A stretch of DNA of 64,000 nucleotides from Actinocatenispora thailandica (GCF_016865425.1 NZ_AP023355.1:4834198-4898197), one strand, 5' to 3'. Shown: positions 43,248-53,046, numbered from the stretch's first letter. Made by a program: numbers and translations. The notes: a model not told the origin generated them from the sequence alone.

Positions 43248-44207
43248 TCAGTCGGGTGACACCTCGTCTCGCTCCCGCCGGGCCCCGTCCCGGTCCGGCG
43301 GGAGGGAGCCGACCCGGTCCCGCCGGGCCCCGTCCCGGTCCGGCGGGAGGGAGCCGACCCGGTCCGGCAGGACCACGTCGAGGGCGCGCAGCCGGGCCGG
43401 GTCGGCCAGGATCTCGATCTCGGTGATGCGGTCACCGACCACCGTGAGGGTGAACACGACCCGTACCTCGCCGCCGACGCTCCACACCAGCGCGGCGGCA
43501 CCGTCGACCAGCGCGAACCGGGCCGCCCGGGCCCGGCCGGCGAACTGCTCGGCGACCGCGGCGGCGCCGACCACCCCGGTACTGGCCCCGGTCGCCACCG
43601 CGGCGGCATCGGCGCGCAGCACCGCGTCGGGGTCCAGCAGCGCGAGCAGCGCGGCGAAGTCACCGTTGCGGGAGGCGGCCAGGAACGCCTGCACGACCGT
43701 ACGCTGGCGGGCCCGGTCCGGTTCGGGCCGCGCGCCGGATTCGCGTACCCGGCGGCGCGCCCGGCTGGCCAGCTGGCGGACCGCGGCCGGGGACCGGCCC
43801 GCGATGTCGGCGATCTCGTCGAACGGCACCGCGAACATGTCGTGCAGCACGAACGCCAGCCGCTCCGCCGGCGCGAGCCGGTCCAGCACGGTGGACAGGG
43901 CCAGCCCGACCGACTCGGTCAGCTCCGCCTCGGCCGCCGGATCGGCTCCGCCGGCCGGCGGTTCGTGGTCCTCCAGCGGCTGCTCCCGGCGGGTCTGCCG
44001 GGCCTGCAGCATGTTCAGGCAGATCCGCGCCACCACCGTGGTCAGCCAGGCGGGCAGGCTCCGCACGTCGCCGCGGTCGGCGCGGCTGAGCCGCAACCAC
44101 GCCTCCTGGACCGCGTCGTCGGCCTCGCTCGCCGAGCCGAGCATCCGGTACGCCACCGCGCGCAGCCGCGGTCGAGCCCGTTCGAAGCCCTCGGCCAACT
44201 CCTCCAC
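43248..44207 (-). CDS. SigJ-like ECF sigma factor with SnoaL-like C-terminal domain
   Basis: 319-aa sigma factor. Region 2 MEELAEGFERARPRLRAVAY and AVQEAWLRL, region 4 RLAFVLHDMFAVPFDEIADI then SPAAVRQLASRARRRV; residues about 165-285 form a SnoaL-like domain (VVQAFLAASRNGDFAALLAL) typical of SigJ, ECF41 or ECF56 groups, where it takes the place of an anti-sigma factor. The C-terminus carries an exact duplication RVGSLPPDRDGARRD/E from a 45-bp tandem repeat. No anti-sigma gene adjoins; VOC and NmrA-like genes follow. Confidence 0.88.
   Translation of the reverse strand: MEELAEGFERARPRLRAVAYRMLGSASEADDAVQEAWLRLSRADRGDVRSLPAWLTTVVARICLNMLQARQTRREQPLEDHEPPAGGADPAAEAELTESVGLALSTVLDRLAPAERLAFVLHDMFAVPFDEIADIAGRSPAAVRQLASRARRRVRESGARPEPDRARQRTVVQAFLAASRNGDFAALLALLDPDAVLRADAAAVATGASTGVVGAAAVAEQFAGRARAARFALVDGAAALVWSVGGEVRVVFTLTVVGDRITEIEILADPARLRALDVVLPDRVGSLPPDRDGARRDRVGSLPPDRDGARRERDEVSPD
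43276..43365. repeat. 45-bp exact tandem duplication inside the sigma factor gene
   Basis: Two identical 45-bp units, 43276-43320 and 43321-43365, adding 15 in-frame residues to the C-terminal tail. Being a multiple of three it leaves the frame intact; a recent slippage event is implied. Confidence 0.95.
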
Positions 44208-44368
44208 GTCACATTCCTTCCCGCGTGACCGTCATCAGTGGGGACACCGAACACCGACCATCACGAGGAGCTACACCACGACAGGCGTGCATCCATCATC
44301 CACCCGCGAACCCGCCCGGGCCCCGAGAGCCCGCCTCGAGGTCCGGGCCGGGGACTTCGAGGCAGCCC

Positions 44369-46042
44369 CTAGTCCAGCACCGCGGGGTCGGCTTCCAGGA
44401 GGCGCGGGCTGCCCCCGTCACGCGGGTCGAGCAGCAGGTACGCGGTGTCCGGCAGGGCGCGCAGGAACTCCGGTGTCGGCGCGTACCGGGCGGCCGCCGG
44501 CACGCCGGGCTCGGCGCCCGGGCGCCAGGGGTGCGGCGGCAGGGGCGGCACCGGCGGCGGGGCCGGCAGCCGGCCGGGCGGCTCCGGTTCCGGGCCGCCG
44601 CGCCGGGCGGCGGTGGGCTCGGCGCGGGCCATCGTACGGTCGGCGACGAGCAGCTCGATCCCGGCCGGCAGCAGCCGGGCCGCCTGCGCGGCCTGGGCGG
44701 CGCCGGGCTGGCGCATCAGTACCGTCGCGTCGGTGCCGGTGGGCGCCGTGGCGTCGCCACGCAACCGGCGGTAGAGCAGCAGCAGCCGGATGCCGCGCCG
44801 GCGGGCCAGCGTGTCGAGCCGCTCCAGCTGGGCGCGGCGCAGCCCGTCCGCACCGGCGACCACGAGCAGCCGCGCCGGGCCCGACTCCTGCGGTACCAGC
44901 CGGCGCACCTGGTGCAGCAGGGTGCCGGCGAGCACCTGCGCGAGCAGGCCGGTGGACAGATCCTCCTCGTCGCCGGCCAGCTGCATGACGCGCAGCTGGG
45001 CGTGCGGATCCCGGTACGGGCGGACCCCCGGGTCGTGCTCCTCCAGCAGCGCGAGCTGCTCGGCCGCGGCGGCCAGCCGGCGCAGTCGGGTCGCCGCGGT
45101 CTGGCTGCCGACCTGACGCAGCGCGGCGGCGAGGTTGGCGCGTTCGGCCGCGGTCAGCGCGTCGCCGTCGGCGACCACCCCGTCGAGGGCCCGCAGGGCG
45201 GCGCCGACCCGGCGGAAGGTGACCGGGCCACGCAGCGCGGTCACCGCCTGCCCGACCAGGCCGGCGTCGCCGGAGCGGTCGCCGCTGTCCGAGTCGCGGT
45301 CGACCGCGTGGACCGCCTCGGCCAGGACGGTACCGACCTGCGCGGGAGCCAGGTCGGCGAGCAGGCCGACCGACGGCAGGTGGTCGGGCAGGGTCAGCAG
45401 GTCGAGCCGGTGCCCGGCGGCGCCGGCCACCCGGACCAGGTCGCGGGCGGCACTGCTGCCGGTCAGGTCGAGGATGGTGACCGAGCCGCCGGAGCCGATC
45501 ACCGAACCGGCCACCGTGGACAGCAGCGCGGCCCAACCGCGGTCGGTCCCGCCGTACACGTCGACGTGCTCGGCGCCGGCCGGGCGCAGCGGCCGCCACC
45601 GTCCCGCCGGTGCCTCCGGCGCGGGTGCCGGGACCGGCTCGGCGTGCCGGGCACAGCGCCGCAGCCACCGCTGGTGCTCGGCGTCGGCGTACCGGGCGGC
45701 GAACCGGCGCGGCAGCACCAACCCGGCGGTGCCGGCCACCGCCAGGACCGCGCAGCCGCTCCCGATCAGCGCCAGGATGCCGTTTGCCAGCGCGGCGGCG
45801 AGCGCGAACCCGACGACCGCGAGGGCCGCGGCGGCCGCGGTCGGCCACCGGTAGCGCAGGGTCCGGCGGCCGGCGGCGGCGTACCGCTCGGCAGCCGCGT
45901 CGGCCCAGTCGGGGTCGGGTACCGACGGGGTCGCCGGCGCGGCCCGTTCCGGCGCCGCCGCCGGCAGAAGCCGGTACTCCCAGCCCCACCGCTCGCCGGG
46001 AGCGAGCAGCGCCGTCGACCGGCGCTCGCTGCCCCGGGTCAC
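44369..46042 (-). CDS. Unrecognised two-helix membrane protein
   Basis: 557-aa protein. A short N-terminus (VTRGSERRSTALLAPGERWG) is followed by a pair of membrane helices at about residues 73-120 and a long cytoplasmic part. The latter has alternating hydrophobic strands as in a P-loop-like fold (SVTILDLTGSSAARDLV, ARLLVVAGADGLRRAQLERL, RGIRLLLLYRRLRG) but no Walker A is visible. C-terminal region is Pro-rich then ends in a conserved-looking block (PDTAYLLLDPRDGGSPRLLE). The GTG overlaps the upstream gene stop by 4 nt (GTGA), so the two work together. A secretion or conjugation-like role is only a thought. Confidence 0.65.
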   Translation of the reverse strand: MTRGSERRSTALLAPGERWGWEYRLLPAAAPERAAPATPSVPDPDWADAAAERYAAAGRRTLRYRWPTAAAAALAVVGFALAAALANGILALIGSGCAVLAVAGTAGLVLPRRFAARYADAEHQRWLRRCARHAEPVPAPAPEAPAGRWRPLRPAGAEHVDVYGGTDRGWAALLSTVAGSVIGSGGSVTILDLTGSSAARDLVRVAGAAGHRLDLLTLPDHLPSVGLLADLAPAQVGTVLAEAVHAVDRDSDSGDRSGDAGLVGQAVTALRGPVTFRRVGAALRALDGVVADGDALTAAERANLAAALRQVGSQTAATRLRRLAAAAEQLALLEEHDPGVRPYRDPHAQLRVMQLAGDEEDLSTGLLAQVLAGTLLHQVRRLVPQESGPARLLVVAGADGLRRAQLERLDTLARRRGIRLLLLYRRLRGDATAPTGTDATVLMRQPGAAQAAQAARLLPAGIELLVADRTMARAEPTAARRGGPEPEPPGRLPAPPPVPPLPPHPWRPGAEPGVPAAARYAPTPEFLRALPDTAYLLLDPRDGGSPRLLEADPAVLD

Positions 46043-46998
46043 GCCGGCTCCCCCGGCCCCGGATCCGCCTCGTTCGGCCCGGCGGTCGGCGTGCCCGGCG
46101 ATGCGGCCGGCGGCGTGGCCGGTCTGGCCGGCCGGGTGGCCGGCGGCGGATCCGGCGTGGCGGCCGGCGCTGCCGGCCCGTCGCGGTCGTCGGCCGCCGC
46201 CGGTCGTCGGGCGACCGATGACCGGCCGGCCGGCTGCGGGTCGGCCGACGGTGGGCCGCCCGTCCACTCGGCCGGTGCCGGGCCGGCCGTGGGTGGGCGG
46301 GGCGGCTGCGGATCGGGCGGCGCGGCGACCGGGTCGGCGCCGGTCGCCGCCACCGGGGACGCGTCCTCGGTGCCGGCTCGCATCGGCCGGTCCCGGGCCA
46401 GCCGGTCCAGCTCGGCGGCGAGGTGGTGCAGGTGCCGCGCGGCGCCGCGGTGGTCGGCGTCGCGTCGTTCGTCGTCGGCGCCGGTGAAGCGGCGGTCGCA
46501 GCCGCCGCAGTGGGTGGCGAGCCGGTCGCTGATCGCCGGGCAGGCCGGGCAGCGCCGCCGGGTCAGGTCGAGGCGCGCCCGCGCGGCCCGCTCGTGCAGG
46601 TCGGCGGCGGCAGCACCGCGGTCGGTGGCGGCCCGCAGCCGGCCGGGCAGTTCGGCGTCGGACAGTGGCCGGCCGTCGACGGCCAGCGCGGCCTCGGTGA
46701 GCCGGCCCAGCGCACGCCGGGCGGGCCGGCCGCCGGCCGGCTCGGCGCCGACGGTGACCAGCAGCGGGTACCAGCCGAGTACCGCCAGTCGCAGCGTGCC
46801 GGCGGCCGGGCCACGGTGCCAGCGCCGGGCCCCGGCCGGGTCGGGGTCGGGGTACGGGCGCCAGCCGTCGGCCGCGGTGACCGCGTCGTCCAGGACCGCC
46901 GCGGCCGGCTCGGTCAGGTACGGGACGGGCAGCAGCAGGTGCACGTAGTGCCGTCCGGTCCAGCGTCGGCGCAGCGACACGCCGTCCGGCTCGGTCAC
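46039..46998 (-). CDS. Unrecognised protein with a zinc-ribbon-like Cys cluster
   Basis: 319-aa protein. N-terminal 170 residues are globular (RHYVHLLLPVPYLTEPAAAV, LAVLGWYPLLVTVG). Then CPACPAISDRLATHCGGC provides two CxxC pairs for zinc, and the last 120 residues are Pro/Ala-rich and disordered. GTG at 46998 is chosen because GGGAGGG precedes it; an in-frame GTG at 47016 is the alternative. Overlaps the following membrane protein gene by 4 nt. No family recognised. Confidence 0.6.
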   Translation of the reverse strand: MTEPDGVSLRRRWTGRHYVHLLLPVPYLTEPAAAVLDDAVTAADGWRPYPDPDPAGARRWHRGPAAGTLRLAVLGWYPLLVTVGAEPAGGRPARRALGRLTEAALAVDGRPLSDAELPGRLRAATDRGAAAADLHERAARARLDLTRRRCPACPAISDRLATHCGGCDRRFTGADDERRDADHRGAARHLHHLAAELDRLARDRPMRAGTEDASPVAATGADPVAAPPDPQPPRPPTAGPAPAEWTGGPPSADPQPAGRSSVARRPAAADDRDGPAAPAATPDPPPATRPARPATPPAASPGTPTAGPNEADPGPGEPA

Positions 46999-47486
46999 CT
47001 GGCCCTCCCGCGCCACCCGCCGTCGTCCTCACGCTCCGTGTGCGCAAGAAAGCACGCACCGGGTGGGAAACAGCCCATCCGGTCGGCCGCGAGCCTACCG
47101 CCACCCGTCGGATCACCGATCGAGGCCTTACCATCCACGGCAGAGGGCTACATGGGGCCTCGCGAACCTGTCGTCGAACGGTGGGCGCCGCCGACCTTCA
47201 AGGCACGGGGGCAGGCACGGTGTCGGAGGGCGCATCGCCGATGATCCTCCGTCGCGCCTACCCCGGGGCACCAGGTGTTAGCGGTGGGGTGTCCCGGCCG
47301 GCGGATCCGGTAGCGTCCCGGATCCCGGTCACCGGCCCCATACCGCTCGCATGCAGCAAAGGGTCAGTTCAGAATGGCGTCGATGGCCGGGCCCAACAGG
47401 CTCCGGCGCGCATTCCGAACCGACCTCAAAGCCGATGCGGCCAGTCACGGCCGCACATCGCCTGTCACCGGGGAGGCGCTCGTATC
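46999..47486. other. Divergent intergenic region without a convincing gene
   Basis: 488 bp between the zinc-ribbon gene and the TrmB/LuxR regulator. Open frames cross it but lack similarity and plausible ribosome sites. It contains a loose inverted repeat GTGCG-N10-CGCAC near 47,042 and probably both promoters; I could not assign them. Confidence 0.5.
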
Positions 47487-48458
47487 GTGCTGGAGGCCGT
47501 TGGACTCCGACCGTCAGAGTGGCGTGCGTACCACGTCCTGATGCGCCTGCCCACAGGCACCGCCGAGGAACTCGCGGAGCGTCTGGGGCTGGACATCGAC
47601 GAGGTCGCCGCCGCGTTGGCCGTGCTGCAGCGGCGGAAGGCGGTCACCCGGACCCCGGACGACCCGCGCCGGTTTCGGGCCGTACCCCCGGACCTCGCGT
47701 TCGGGCCCGAGCTGCGGCGCCGGCAGCGCGACCTCGCCGTGGTGGAGGAGGCCGTCGACCGGCTATCCACGGAATACCGCAACCAGCTCGCACTGCGCGG
47801 CGCCGGTGAGCTGATCGAGGTGGTCTTCGGCGAGGCGATCGGACCACGCATCGTGGAACTGGAGCGCAAGGCGCAGAAGGAGGTCTGCGGCATCATGAAG
47901 TCGCCGACCTTCGCCATGCGGCCGTCCGAGAACGTCGCCGAGATGGAGGGGCTGCGCGCCGGGATCGCCTACCGGTCGATCTACCCGCGCGAGGTGTTGA
48001 CGATCCCCGGCGACCCGTTCGAGCTGGTCAAGTCCGTGCGTCATGGCGAACAAGCACGCGTCATCGACGAGACACCACTCAAAATGATCATGGTGGACCG
48101 GGCGGTGGCGGTGGTACCGGTCCTACCGGCCGATTCGCCCGAGCCATCGGCACTACTCGTGTACCCGAGCGGCCTGCTCGATGCGCTGGTGGCGCTGTTC
48201 GAGGCGATCTGGGAGAATGCCACGCCGCTGCTCGCCACCGACGACGCGGTAGAGCCCGCCGGCGAGAACGCCCCGTCGGCTCAGGATCTGCACCTGCTGT
48301 CACTGCTGCTTGCCGGTTTGACCGACCAGGCCATCGCCGCGCAGCTCGGGCTCTCGATGCGCACCGTGCAACGCCGCGTGCACGGTCTCATCGAGCTTGC
48401 CGGGGTGCGTACCCGGTTGCAGCTGATCTGGCGGGCCGCCCACCGCAACTGGCTGTAG
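47487..48458 (+). CDS. Regulator with TrmB-like N-terminus and LuxR C-terminus
   Basis: 323-aa transcription factor. Residues 1-60 form a TrmB-like winged helix (EWRAYHVLMRLPTGTAEELA, VAAALAVLQRRKAV), the middle is a TrmB-like sensor region (KEVCGIMKSPTF, GIAYRSIYPREVL), and residues about 262-323 are a LuxR helix-turn-helix (LLSLLLAGLTDQAIAAQLGL, SMRTVQRRVHGLIELAG). This two-DNA-binding-domain form is frequent in actinomycetes. GTG at 47487 follows GGGGAGG. It converges on the S53 protease gene cluster; control of that cluster is possible but not shown. Confidence 0.85.
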   Translation: MLEAVGLRPSEWRAYHVLMRLPTGTAEELAERLGLDIDEVAAALAVLQRRKAVTRTPDDPRRFRAVPPDLAFGPELRRRQRDLAVVEEAVDRLSTEYRNQLALRGAGELIEVVFGEAIGPRIVELERKAQKEVCGIMKSPTFAMRPSENVAEMEGLRAGIAYRSIYPREVLTIPGDPFELVKSVRHGEQARVIDETPLKMIMVDRAVAVVPVLPADSPEPSALLVYPSGLLDALVALFEAIWENATPLLATDDAVEPAGENAPSAQDLHLLSLLLAGLTDQAIAAQLGLSMRTVQRRVHGLIELAGVRTRLQLIWRAAHRNWL

Positions 48459-48492
48459 CTCGGGCGCGACGACCGTCGAGGTGAAGTACGAG

Positions 48493-48529
48493 GCTGGGCC
48501 GGCCCGTGGAGGTTGCGGGCCGGCCCAGC
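48493..48529. terminator. Bidirectional terminator between the regulator and S53 gene A
   Basis: Perfect 14-bp stem GCTGGGCCGGCCCG with a 9-nt loop, between the convergent genes ending at 48458 and 48547. Confidence 0.8.
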
Positions 48530-48546
48530 GGGTCAGGGGTCGACCG

Positions 48547-51500
48547 TCACGCCTTCTTCAGCGTGACGTCGAGCCGCACCGTCTTGCCCTGCCTGATCGT
48601 CACCGACTTCACCTGCGGGTGGTACCCGGGCTTGGCGACGATGACGGTCACCGGACTGTTGCGGTAGTCCAGCCACAACGCGAAGTGGCCGTCCCCGTCG
48701 GTGGTGAGCAGGTAACCGGCGGCCCAGCCGTCGATCTCTACCTGGGCGCCGGCCAGCGGCGTTACGGCACCGCTGCCGTCATCGGCCGAGACCGTACCGG
48801 TGATCTTGCCCCAGGTCGACGGTGGCGCCACCTTCATGGTCACCGCGACCGGGGTGACCAGGTACGGCGTGTCGGTGGCGACGCTGAACTCGGCGGCGTA
48901 CTTGCCGGGCTGAGTGACCGCAGGGTCCGACGCGTCGACGGTCACCTTCACCCGCTTGCTCGCCCCCGGGGCGAGCAAGAACTTACCGGCGCTCAACGAC
49001 AGCCAGGAGACGTCCTCGCCACTGCCCTGGTCGTAGCCGGACAGCACCGACGAAGAGCCGGTCGGCGCGGTGTTGGCACCGCCCGGGTTGCCCCCGATCT
49101 GGTAGAAGCCGAGCGCGCTGCCGCCCCGGTAGATCGCGGCGTTGGCGTTCGGCAGCGCCGTCCACGAGTTGGTCTGCGGGTCGTAGGCGAACCCCTGGTT
49201 GGTCAGCGCGGCACTGCCGTTGGTGACGCCGCCGGAGACCAGCAGCAACCCGTTGGCCGCGGTGTAGGCCGAACCCCACAGGTCGGCCGGCAGGTCCGCG
49301 ATCGGTGACCAGCCGTCGGTGGCCGGGTCGTACACGTAGCCGCTGGTGCCGGCGCCGGAGCCGCCGGCGCAGTAGAGCTTCCCGGCGATCGCACCGCAGG
49401 ACTGCCAGGCGGTCGCGACCGGGTAGTCGGCGGCCTGCGACCAGGAGTCGGTGGCCGCGTCGTACACCAGGACCGTTTTGACCCCACAGGTGGAGGTGCA
49501 GCCGCCGACCGAGTACAGCTTGCCGCCCAGCACCGCGCTCCCGGCACCGGCGTACGCCTTCGGGGCGGTCGCACCGGTCGACCAGGTGTTGCTGGCCGGG
49601 TCGTAGATCTCCAGCTTCGTGTCGGTGCTACCGCTGGCGGTCCAGCCGCCCACGGCGTAGAACTTGCCGCCGATGAAACCGTGCGCCGGGGTGCCGTCGC
49701 GGGCGTCTGCGGCGCTTGCGCCCTGGGTCCAGCTGCCTGCCACCGGATCGTAGACGTACAGGTGGTTGGTCTCGCCGGTGCCGGTGAAGCCGAACGCCGA
49801 GTAGACCTTCCCGTGGTACTCGCCGGCGGCGTTGTCCTGGACGGCCAACGGCAGGTTCGCGATCGGGGTCCAGGCGTCACCCGACGCCCCGGTGTCGGGT
49901 GCGGCACCGGTCGCCGTTCCGCGATGCCGCAGCGGCGAGACGTCCGCCTTGACCACCTTCCTGGGTGCGCCGGTCTGCGTCGCCTGGATCTGGAACCCGC
50001 CGGAATGTTCGGCGAGCGACACGCTGGCCGGCTGGCCACCGGTGTTGGTGACGGTCACCGATCCGGTCGCGGTCCCGCCGTCGAGGTCCAGTGCCTTGCG
50101 GATCGACTGCTTGGACAGGCTGATGCGGCCGGCGGTCAGGGTGATGTTGGCGTGCGTGACATCGTCCGGCCGTACCGCCACGGCGGCAGTCGCATCGTGG
50201 TAGCGCGCCTTCGCGGCGGTGAACGGGTGCGAACCGGTCAGGGACGAGAACATCCAGTAGAAGCCGGTACCGGCGGCCGAGTCCGTCGTGGTGGCGGTCT
50301 CGGTCGGTGCGTCGCCGCTGGTCACCGAGGCAGACTCGACACCGGAGCCGGTGTTCGCGTCGAGCACCCGGCCGGCGACCAGCCCGCCCGGTTTCGGGGT
50401 GCAGTCGAGGTTTCCAAGGAATACGTCGTCGACTTCCCAGTAGAAGCCGGCGAGCGCGGTATAGCGGAACCGCACCTGCACCGACGCCTGGTAGGCGGCG
50501 GTGGTCAGCTGGATCTCCTGGTGCCCCTTGGTCGCCGCGGTCCGGTGCCAGACCGTGCTCCAGTTGGCACCGCCGTCGATCGACAGGTCGACATCGGCGA
50601 CCTGGGTGAGCCCACCGGAGAAATTGGTGTCGAACGCCAGCCACGGGTTGGCCTGATCGGACATGTCGACCATGGGAGTCAGCAGGCTCGCGTCCCACTT
50701 CTGGCTGGTGACCGGCCCGGTCGCCTCGAGGATGGCGAAGTTGCCGGACCCGCCGGTGCCGTTGCCGCGGTGCACCGGGTTGTCGAACACCCAGTTTCCC
50801 CGGCCAGTGGCGTCGACGTCGGTCCACCCGTCCGGGATCGTGGTGGCGTCGAACGTCTCGGTCAGGCCGTCCTTGGTCTGGGTGTATCCGGGTGCCGTAC
50901 AGGCCTGCTGGTCCACCAGCAGGGTCAGGTTCTTGTGCACGTCGGTGTCGCGGACGCTGACCGCCGCGTCGGTACCGGTGTAGCCGGGCAACTGCGCGGT
51001 CGCGTGCACGGTGTAGTCCTTGCCCGTCGGCAGGCTCAGCGAGTACTTGCCGGTGTACGGGTTGGTGTAGACCGGGCCGCCGGGCACGCCGTCCACGGTG
51101 ATCTTCGCGTACAGCGGCCAGTCGTGGCCGGAGCCGTCGGTCACCTTGCCGGTGACGGTGTGGGTGGCGATCGGGTCCAGGGTGAAGTCCGCCGTGACGC
51201 TGCCGCCATCGGCGACGGTGACCGACGCCGTGCTGCTCTGGTAGCCGTATGCCGCAGCGGTCGCCCGGTAGTCGCCCGGCGGCACCGACATCGTGTACGA
51301 GCCGTCGGCGGCCGAGGTCGCCGTGTCGGAACCGACCGAGATGGTGGCGCCGGCGATGGCCGCGCCGCTGCCGGAGCTGGTCACCGTGCCGGCGACGGTA
51401 CCGTGTGGCCCCGAACGGAACGCGCCGAGCCCGTTCGGGGTGCCGAGGCCGGTCGGGCCGTCGTAGCCGGTGCCGGCGGTGCACCAGTATGCCGGGGTGC

Positions 51501-52668
51501 AGGAACCGTTCTCCCCGTCGGTGACGTCGTTGAGCGCGCCGACCTTGGCATAGGGGTAGGCGTTCGGGTAGGAGCCCGCCACCGGCGCACCGGCGTCGGC
51601 GTAGACGCCGGCGATGATCGGCGCCGAGGCGCTGGTCCCGCCGTACTGGGCCCACCCGCTGGCCTGGTATGAGTTGTACACGGCGACACCGGTAGTGGGG
51701 TCGGCCACCGCGGACACGTCTGCCACGCTCCGCATATCGCAACCCGAGTCGTGCTGGAACGCCGGTTTCGGCTCGTACAGCGAACAGCCGGATCCAGGGC
51801 CGCCGTAGGAGTTGTGCCAGACGCTCTCCGACCAGCCGCGCGGACTACTGTCCCGGATCAGGGAGGTACCACCGACCGCGGTGACGTATTGGGAGGCGGC
51901 GGGGAACGCCACGCCGTAGGCGTCGTCACCGGTGGAGACGGTGATCGCCACGCCCGGGTGGTTGTAGTACTGCTGCTCATAGGTCAGCTCGTCAGGCGAC
52001 TCGCCGCTGCCCGGGTCGGAGCTGTAGCCGGTGCCGTACGAGTTCGACACGTACTTCGCGCCGAGTTCCACCGCGGTGTTGACCGACGTACCCAGGTCCT
52101 CGAACGACGCGGAATCGGCCTCCACCAACAGAATGTTCGCGTTCGGCGCGGCAGCCGAGACCATGTCCAGATCCAGCGAGATCTCCCCGGCCCAGCCGGC
52201 GTCGGGCGCCGGGTAGGTAGTTCCGCCGGTCTGGTCGACCTTGCTGAAGCAGCCACTCGCACTCGTACACGCCGGCAGCCCGTACTGCTGCCGGTAGACG
52301 GCCAGGTCCGCCTCGGCGTTCGGATCGTCGTAGGCGTCCACGATCGCGACAGTGGTACCCGCGCCGCCGTCGGCCGGCAGGTTGTACGCACTGCGCAGAT
52401 CACTCGGCCCAAACCCGGACGGCGTGGAGTTGGGCTGAACTCCCTTGGCGCCGACCACATCGGTGCGCCGCAACGAGAAGCAGGTGAACTCGCCGGGATC
52501 GGCGGTGCCACAGACCGGCTCCACGTTCAGTTTCGCCGTCGGCGGGTCCGGTGGCGCGGCGAATGCCGGGGCGGCCAGTCCCAGCCCGATCATGCCCACT
52601 GCGGACGCCACGGCGAGACTACGGATACCCGCTCTCGCTCGTCGACCTCCGACTCTGGTGCGTCTCAA
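48547..52668 (-). CDS. Secreted S53 sedolisin-Kelch multidomain protein, copy A
   Basis: 1373-aa exported protein. Signal peptide about residues 1-38. S53 protease domain about 85-420: Glu162 and Asp166 (AGEISLDLDM), Asp248 (VSTGDDAYG) and Ser346 (YGGTSASAP). No full-length kumamolisin-type propeptide: only about 45 residues separate signal and catalytic domain. Then two carboxypeptidase-regulatory-like beta domains (about 424-590), a jelly-roll (about 600-755), another regulatory-like domain, a BACON-like strand domain, a Kelch propeller (about 920-1230) and a C-terminal BACON/regulatory-like pair. TTG start after AGGAGG. An extracellular acid-type endopeptidase that binds surfaces or polymers is likely. 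Confidence 0.88.
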   Translation of the reverse strand: MRRTRVGGRRARAGIRSLAVASAVGMIGLGLAAPAFAAPPDPPTAKLNVEPVCGTADPGEFTCFSLRRTDVVGAKGVQPNSTPSGFGPSDLRSAYNLPADGGAGTTVAIVDAYDDPNAEADLAVYRQQYGLPACTSASGCFSKVDQTGGTTYPAPDAGWAGEISLDLDMVSAAAPNANILLVEADSASFEDLGTSVNTAVELGAKYVSNSYGTGYSSDPGSGESPDELTYEQQYYNHPGVAITVSTGDDAYGVAFPAASQYVTAVGGTSLIRDSSPRGWSESVWHNSYGGPGSGCSLYEPKPAFQHDSGCDMRSVADVSAVADPTTGVAVYNSYQASGWAQYGGTSASAPIIAGVYADAGAPVAGSYPNAYPYAKVGALNDVTDGENGSCTPAYWCTAGTGYDGPTGLGTPNGLGAFRSGPHGTVAGTVTSSGSGAAIAGATISVGSDTATSAADGSYTMSVPPGDYRATAAAYGYQSSTASVTVADGGSVTADFTLDPIATHTVTGKVTDGSGHDWPLYAKITVDGVPGGPVYTNPYTGKYSLSLPTGKDYTVHATAQLPGYTGTDAAVSVRDTDVHKNLTLLVDQQACTAPGYTQTKDGLTETFDATTIPDGWTDVDATGRGNWVFDNPVHRGNGTGGSGNFAILEATGPVTSQKWDASLLTPMVDMSDQANPWLAFDTNFSGGLTQVADVDLSIDGGANWSTVWHRTAATKGHQEIQLTTAAYQASVQVRFRYTALAGFYWEVDDVFLGNLDCTPKPGGLVAGRVLDANTGSGVESASVTSGDAPTETATTTDSAAGTGFYWMFSSLTGSHPFTAAKARYHDATAAVAVRPDDVTHANITLTAGRISLSKQSIRKALDLDGGTATGSVTVTNTGGQPASVSLAEHSGGFQIQATQTGAPRKVVKADVSPLRHRGTATGAAPDTGASGDAWTPIANLPLAVQDNAAGEYHGKVYSAFGFTGTGETNHLYVYDPVAGSWTQGASAADARDGTPAHGFIGGKFYAVGGWTASGSTDTKLEIYDPASNTWSTGATAPKAYAGAGSAVLGGKLYSVGGCTSTCGVKTVLVYDAATDSWSQAADYPVATAWQSCGAIAGKLYCAGGSGAGTSGYVYDPATDGWSPIADLPADLWGSAYTAANGLLLVSGGVTNGSAALTNQGFAYDPQTNSWTALPNANAAIYRGGSALGFYQIGGNPGGANTAPTGSSSVLSGYDQGSGEDVSWLSLSAGKFLLAPGASKRVKVTVDASDPAVTQPGKYAAEFSVATDTPYLVTPVAVTMKVAPPSTWGKITGTVSADDGSGAVTPLAGAQVEIDGWAAGYLLTTDGDGHFALWLDYRNSPVTVIVAKPGYHPQVKSVTIRQGKTVRLDVTLKKA
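51416..52391. repeat. 976-bp identity tract, copy in S53 gene A
   Basis: Matches 55918-56893 base for base at a constant offset of 4502 bp. It encodes residues 94-417 of copy A, that is nearly the whole protease domain. The bases just outside both ends differ at once. Confidence 0.97.
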
Positions 52669-53046
52669 CTCACGACCTCCTGAGGTCTTGCGCTACCGGT
52701 TGCCACCGCGAAGGCGAGCAACGGCGTGGCGACGAACCACGTCGGCGACCAGAATCCCCAGCCGGCATGGTGCGGAACAATGGGCGCGGGCTGGCGGGGT
52801 TTCGCCATGACCATGAACCGCCGTACCGAGTGCTGCCGGCGACGCGAGCCGGCGTTCGGCAGGCCCCGACTGCCGGGATGGGCCCACCGACCCGATCTCG
52901 GTGGCACGGCGGCCACGCCGACGGCCGGCCCGGGCAGGCCCGGACCGGCCGTCGATCTGTTGCATGTGCCGGAATCCAGATCGAGTTCCCGGCGGTCTGT
53001 CGCCTCGGTCGTCTCGAAGCCCGCGGCGCGACCTTCGAGGCACGCC
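52669..53046. other. Intergenic region between S53 genes A and B
   Basis: 378 bp with no supported gene. It must hold the promoter of copy A. An imperfect inverted repeat (GTCTCGAAG ... CTTCGAGGC, 53,010-53,042) near the end of copy B could be its terminator. Confidence 0.4.

Noticed and set aside
49681-51672. Long plus-strand frames (600 codons and more) inside the S53 genes
   Set aside because: Shadows of the minus-strand multidomain proteins; composition is Arg/Gly/Val-biased and no domain is recognisable.
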